Assembly (NCBI RefSeq): GCF_002265875.1
Contig: NZ_NPFA01000005.1
Coordinates: forward strand, 1 to 64,000
Length of the DNA stretch: 64,000 nucleotides
Origin: Marinococcus halophilus
GTDB taxonomy: Bacteria > Bacillota > Bacilli > Bacillales > Marinococcaceae
Direction of reading: 5' to 3'
Numbering within the stretch: the stretch's first letter is position 1; each line of letters starts with the position of its first letter. The position numbers and the translations under genes are program-made. Below the pieces are notes generated by a model. That model was given only the letters and a program-made list of their open reading frames with translations. It was not told where the DNA came from and made no database searches. Positions 61,088-64,000 of the stretch are shown one piece after another.

Positions 61088-61675
61088 TTATATTTTCTTT
61101 TCTTCCCGCTGGCGTGACCGGTACGGAGACAAAGAAAGCAGATCCATTGTATCCTGTTTTTTTGTTTTCTCCCATTCCTTCCGGCGCTGCCCGAACCATT
61201 TACGGTAATTTTTGTTTCCCATCTGCTTTTTCAAAAAGGAAAGGCTTTGAAGCGGCCCCTCTTCGGTGCTCAGCGCTGTCAGCTGCAGCTGGAATGCCTC
61301 TTCCTTCTGCAGCCATGCGTTCATCTGCCGGGGGGACATCAATACGTACGGCACCCTTCCTTCGTATAGACGGCGGTAAAGCAGCAGCCGGTAGTCCGCC
61401 CGGATGAGCCGGTCGGCGTCCTCTTTCTGCTCACGGAATTTTTCCGGAAAACGGCGCGTGATTGCTTTTGCTTCCCGTTCCTCCGCCTCAGCCCGCTGTT
61501 CAATATAAAGGGGCGCATCAGCCACATAGAATGCACGGCTTCGATAGCTTTTGAAAAACGGAAGCTCCCGTTCATAAGCAATGTAGCCATGTTTATCTTT
61601 TTCTAAATCATCGTTGCGGTATAGCCGGCGGCATTCGAGTTCATTCCATTTACGCTTCCATTCATGATAGATCAT
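61088..61675 (-). CDS. Hypothetical protein, 195 residues, very charged
   Basis: A soluble, Arg/Glu/Lys-rich protein with many aromatic residues (YHEWKRKWNELECRRLY at the start). No membrane segment, signal or recognised motif is visible. The central part contains IYEQRAEAEEREAK-like helical charged repeats, and the C-terminus is basic. GGAGG is 11 bases before the ATG, a long spacing. It faces the dehydratase gene convergently. I cannot assign it. Confidence 0.6.
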   Translation of the reverse strand: MIYHEWKRKWNELECRRLYRNDDLEKDKHGYIAYERELPFFKSYRSRAFYVADAPLYIEQRAEAEEREAKAITRRFPEKFREQKEDADRLIRADYRLLLYRRLYEGRVPYVLMSPRQMNAWLQKEEAFQLQLTALSTEEGPLQSLSFLKKQMGNKNYRKWFGQRRKEWEKTKKQDTMDLLSLSPYRSRQREEKKI

Positions 61676-61843
61676 AATTTGCTCTACCTCCGCAAGGGAT
61701 GGATTTTCCTACATTCTAATTGTTTCTTCTTCAAACAACAATGATGACGCTTTCGAAAAAACGGGAATAACATTAACCTGTCCCCGTCTCTTTAAATGCG
61801 CGGATGCTTTCTTGTCAAGCCTACTATAAAGGAGCCGATTACA

Positions 61844-63055
61844 ATGAATAATGAGTTCAACAGCAAAGATGCCGGCTTGTTCACCCACGCCTTTAACCAG
61901 AACCCGTACCCTGCCTTTCAATCTCTCCGCCAGCATGACCCGGTACACCAGGCCTTAATGCCCGATGGCCATTACGCATGGATCATCACCCGGTACGAAG
62001 ATGCTGTTGCTGTTCTAAAAGACACACGTTTCATTAAGGATTTCACTGTTTTTTTAAATGAAGCAGAACGCGCTGAAGCACAGAAAAATATTTTTTCGCA
62101 AAATATGCTTTTTGCGGACCCGCCGGATCATAAAAGACTGCGCGGACTCGTTCAGCAGGCATTTACACCAAAAATGATCGAAGAGCTCCGGGGCAGGATT
62201 ACAGAAATTGCAAATGAACTGATTGATGATATGCAGGGCCGCTCCCAAATCGATATTATCGACGATTTTGCTTTTCCGCTTCCGATCATTGTTATTTGCG
62301 AAATGCTTGGCGTGCCAAGCGAGGACAGAGATAAATTCCGGACCTGGTCCAACACTCTCGTCGAAGCGTCCAACGACCCGGGAAAGGCTGAAAAAATTCA
62401 GCAGCATACGGAGGAATTCACTTCCTATCTTAGGGAATGGATAGCCACCAGACGGGAACACCCGGAGGATGACATGGTCAGTAAACTCATCCAGGCAGAG
62501 GAAGCAGGCGACCGTCTTTCCGAGCAGGAGCTTTACGGCGTCGTTTCGCTGTTAATTATCGCCGGGCATGAAACAACGGTAAACCTCATTTCAAATGGCC
62601 TATTTGCTTTAATGACGCATCCGGAGCAGATGCGCACGTTACGGCAGCAGCCCGGGCTCATCCGCCCGGCCATTGAAGAAATGCTCCGTTTCGAGGGGCC
62701 TGTTGAATTCAGCACCGACCGCTGGGCCGCTGAAACCGTAGAAATCCAGGGAAAGACAATCCAGAAAGGGGACCACGTGCTTGTCGCTCTCGATGCAGCC
62801 AATCGCGATCCCGAAGCATTTGAGGATCCGGACGTTTTCGACATTACCCGCGGCCAAAGCAAACATCTTGCTTTTGGTAAAGGCATGCATTTCTGTCTCG
62901 GGGCCCCGCTTGCCAGAGTTGAAACGGAAGTCGCTGTAAATACGCTGCTCGAACGCTTTCCTGAACTCCAGCTGGATACGTCTTCTGCTGAACTGGAGTG
63001 GCGCCCCGGCATACTCATGCGCGGCCTCACGGAGCTTCCCGTTCGTCTGGCATAA
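61844..63055 (+). CDS. Cytochrome P450
   Basis: A 403-residue soluble class I-type P450. AGHETT (240-245) is the I-helix oxygen-activation motif, ExxR is Glu279-Arg282 and heme Cys351 lies in FGKGMHFCLG. It resembles the CYP107/CYP109 group of bacilli, which hydroxylate fatty acids, steroids or antibiotics. I chose ATG 61844 with AAGGAG 9 bases upstream. No ferredoxin or reductase gene is adjacent, so electrons come from elsewhere. The substrate is unknown. Confidence 0.92.
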   Translation: MNNEFNSKDAGLFTHAFNQNPYPAFQSLRQHDPVHQALMPDGHYAWIITRYEDAVAVLKDTRFIKDFTVFLNEAERAEAQKNIFSQNMLFADPPDHKRLRGLVQQAFTPKMIEELRGRITEIANELIDDMQGRSQIDIIDDFAFPLPIIVICEMLGVPSEDRDKFRTWSNTLVEASNDPGKAEKIQQHTEEFTSYLREWIATRREHPEDDMVSKLIQAEEAGDRLSEQELYGVVSLLIIAGHETTVNLISNGLFALMTHPEQMRTLRQQPGLIRPAIEEMLRFEGPVEFSTDRWAAETVEIQGKTIQKGDHVLVALDAANRDPEAFEDPDVFDITRGQSKHLAFGKGMHFCLGAPLARVETEVAVNTLLERFPELQLDTSSAELEWRPGILMRGLTELPVRLA

Positions 63056-63057
63056 AT

Positions 63058-63098
63058 AAAAGTCCGGCAGGCCTCGTAGGGGCTTGCCGGACTTTCTA
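63058..63098. terminator. Bidirectional terminator between the P450 and agmatinase genes
   Basis: AAAGTCCGGCAGGCC and GGCTTGCCGGACTTT form a long stem with a small bulge; A and T tails lie at both ends. Confidence 0.85.
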
Positions 63099-63111
63099 AT
63101 GGCCAGAACTT

Positions 63112-63987
63112 CTATTTTGTCCAGCCAAGAAGCATTTCCCGAATGCATTTTCCGGCCACAATTGCGGTCTGGTCGCCGCTATCGTAAGGCGGGGAAATTT
63201 CTACAATATCGGCCCCGACCACATGAACTCCGGAAGCAGCAATTGCATGAATGGCCTCCAGCAGTTCTTTTGACGTAATGCCGCCAGCTTCTGCCGTCCC
63301 CGTGCCCGGAGCATGCGCCGGGTCTAATACATCAATGTCAATCGATACATACACCGAGCGGCCCTGCAGTTCTTGCAAGTCCCGCTTTAGCGGCTCTGCT
63401 ACTTCAAACGGAGAGAAATGCATGCCGGATGTGCGGGCATAATCAAACTCTTCTTTTTCCCCGGAGCGCACTCCGTAGGAGTACACGTTTTCCGGCCCTA
63501 TTTTTTCACAGATTTTCCGCACCGGGGTGGCGTGGGACAGCGGCTCTCCTTCATAGTCTTCCCGAAGGTCTGTATGCGCATCAATATGGATGAAAGCAAC
63601 GGACGGATCATGTACACAAGCCGCCTGCATAACCGGCCAGGTAACCAGGTGTTCGCCGCCTATGCCAAGAGGGAATTTGCCATCTGCAAAGAAACGGCCT
63701 GCCGTTTCTTTAATAATCTCTATACTTTTGGCCGGATTCCCGAATGGAAGCATCATGTCTCCTGCATCGTGATACGAATAATTTTCCAGATGCTTATCCA
63801 GATAAGGACTGTACTCTTCAAGGCCAATAGAGGTCTCCCGGATCCGGTTCGGGCCAAAACGGGAGCCCGGCCGAAAGCTGACCGTCCAGTCCATTGGCAT
63901 ACCGTACAGCACTACGCTGCTATCCTCATAGGAAGCAGAGCTCCCGATAAACACCTTTCCAGTATAAGCCGGATCAAAGGCGTCCAT
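63112..63987 (-). CDS. speB: Agmatinase
   Basis: A 291-residue ureohydrolase that converts agmatine to putrescine and urea. The manganese ligands lie in GGEHL, HIDAHTDLR and SIDIDVLDPAHAPG. PMDWTVSFRPGSRFGPNRIRE is the agmatinase family region. It closely resembles B. subtilis SpeB. Two adjacent ATGs are possible; AGGAGG is 7 bases before ATG 63987 and only 4 before ATG 63990. The expected partner SpeE would lie beyond the right end of the window on this strand. Confidence 0.93.
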   Translation of the reverse strand: MDAFDPAYTGKVFIGSSASYEDSSVVLYGMPMDWTVSFRPGSRFGPNRIRETSIGLEEYSPYLDKHLENYSYHDAGDMMLPFGNPAKSIEIIKETAGRFFADGKFPLGIGGEHLVTWPVMQAACVHDPSVAFIHIDAHTDLREDYEGEPLSHATPVRKICEKIGPENVYSYGVRSGEKEEFDYARTSGMHFSPFEVAEPLKRDLQELQGRSVYVSIDIDVLDPAHAPGTGTAEAGGITSKELLEAIHAIAASGVHVVGADIVEISPPYDSGDQTAIVAGKCIREMLLGWTK

Positions 63988-64000
63988 CATTACCCCTCCT

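Overview
The window reads as chromosome of a Bacillaceae-type Firmicute. Ribosome binding sites are strong and AGGAGG-like, and TTG and GTG starts occur. Many genes have Bacillus-type relatives: PucR/PucL/PucM/PucF/PucG, LicR-type PRD regulator, bacterial nitric oxide synthase, UvsE, intracellular subtilisin, YolD-like and MpsC-like proteins. Base composition is close to 50% GC by eye. Several exported or surface-associated proteins (5'-nucleotidase, CopC domain, chemoreceptor) are strikingly acidic, which suggests a salt- or alkali-adapted bacillus; the species is not identifiable from this sequence alone. No rRNA, tRNA, CRISPR array, phage or insertion sequence was seen.

Layout: 0-3.4 kb, inositol catabolism (iolA partial and iolC leftward; iolG-iolB rightward) around a promoter region with repeated cre-like sites. 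3.5-12.6 kb, a small cationic ORF and then a leftward urate-to-ureidoglycine operon with its PucR regulator (pucR, urate permease, pucL, pucM, pucF, pucG, allantoinase); xanthine dehydrogenase genes are absent. 12.7-15.9 kb, an ABC exporter with a TetR repressor and a large nested dyad upstream. 16-21.9 kb, stress and orphan genes: uvsE, quinone oxidoreductase, nos, a Cys-rich four-helix copper protein, an unusual EPSP synthase and two small proteins. 22-29 kb, a beta-glucoside PTS operon (IIB, IIC, IIA, GH1, GH4) and a divergent LicR regulator that carries a frameshift.

29-35.4 kb, copper-related CopC/CopD pair, a FetAB-like exporter, a chemoreceptor and a TauE/SafE transporter. 35.4-40 kb, a DJ-1/PfpI protein and the Leloir genes galK-galT-galR. 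40-46 kb, a potassium channel, a Gfo/Idh/MocA dehydrogenase, a HAD phosphatase, an MDR dehydrogenase, a remnant of an NADH:flavin oxidoreductase, an SDR and a TVP38 membrane protein. 46-54 kb, an MFS pump, secreted 5'-nucleotidase with a structured leader candidate, intracellular subtilisin, an MpsC-like protein behind an attenuator-like hairpin, a DUF418 protein and small hypotheticals. 54-64 kb, an ABC-2 transporter, a TetR-MFS operon, a 3-hydroxyisobutyrate dehydrogenase-like enzyme, a PLP dehydratase, an unknown protein, a cytochrome P450 and agmatinase.

Most of the window is recognisable metabolism, transport and stress response. The less ordinary parts are the frameshifted LicR, the two leader-like RNA candidates (47.44-47.53 kb and 51.28-51.34 kb), the nested operator at 15.85-15.90 kb, the decayed oxidoreductase start at 44.28 kb, and the atypical stand-alone EPSP synthase. 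I saw no clear sign of an entirely new multi-gene system.
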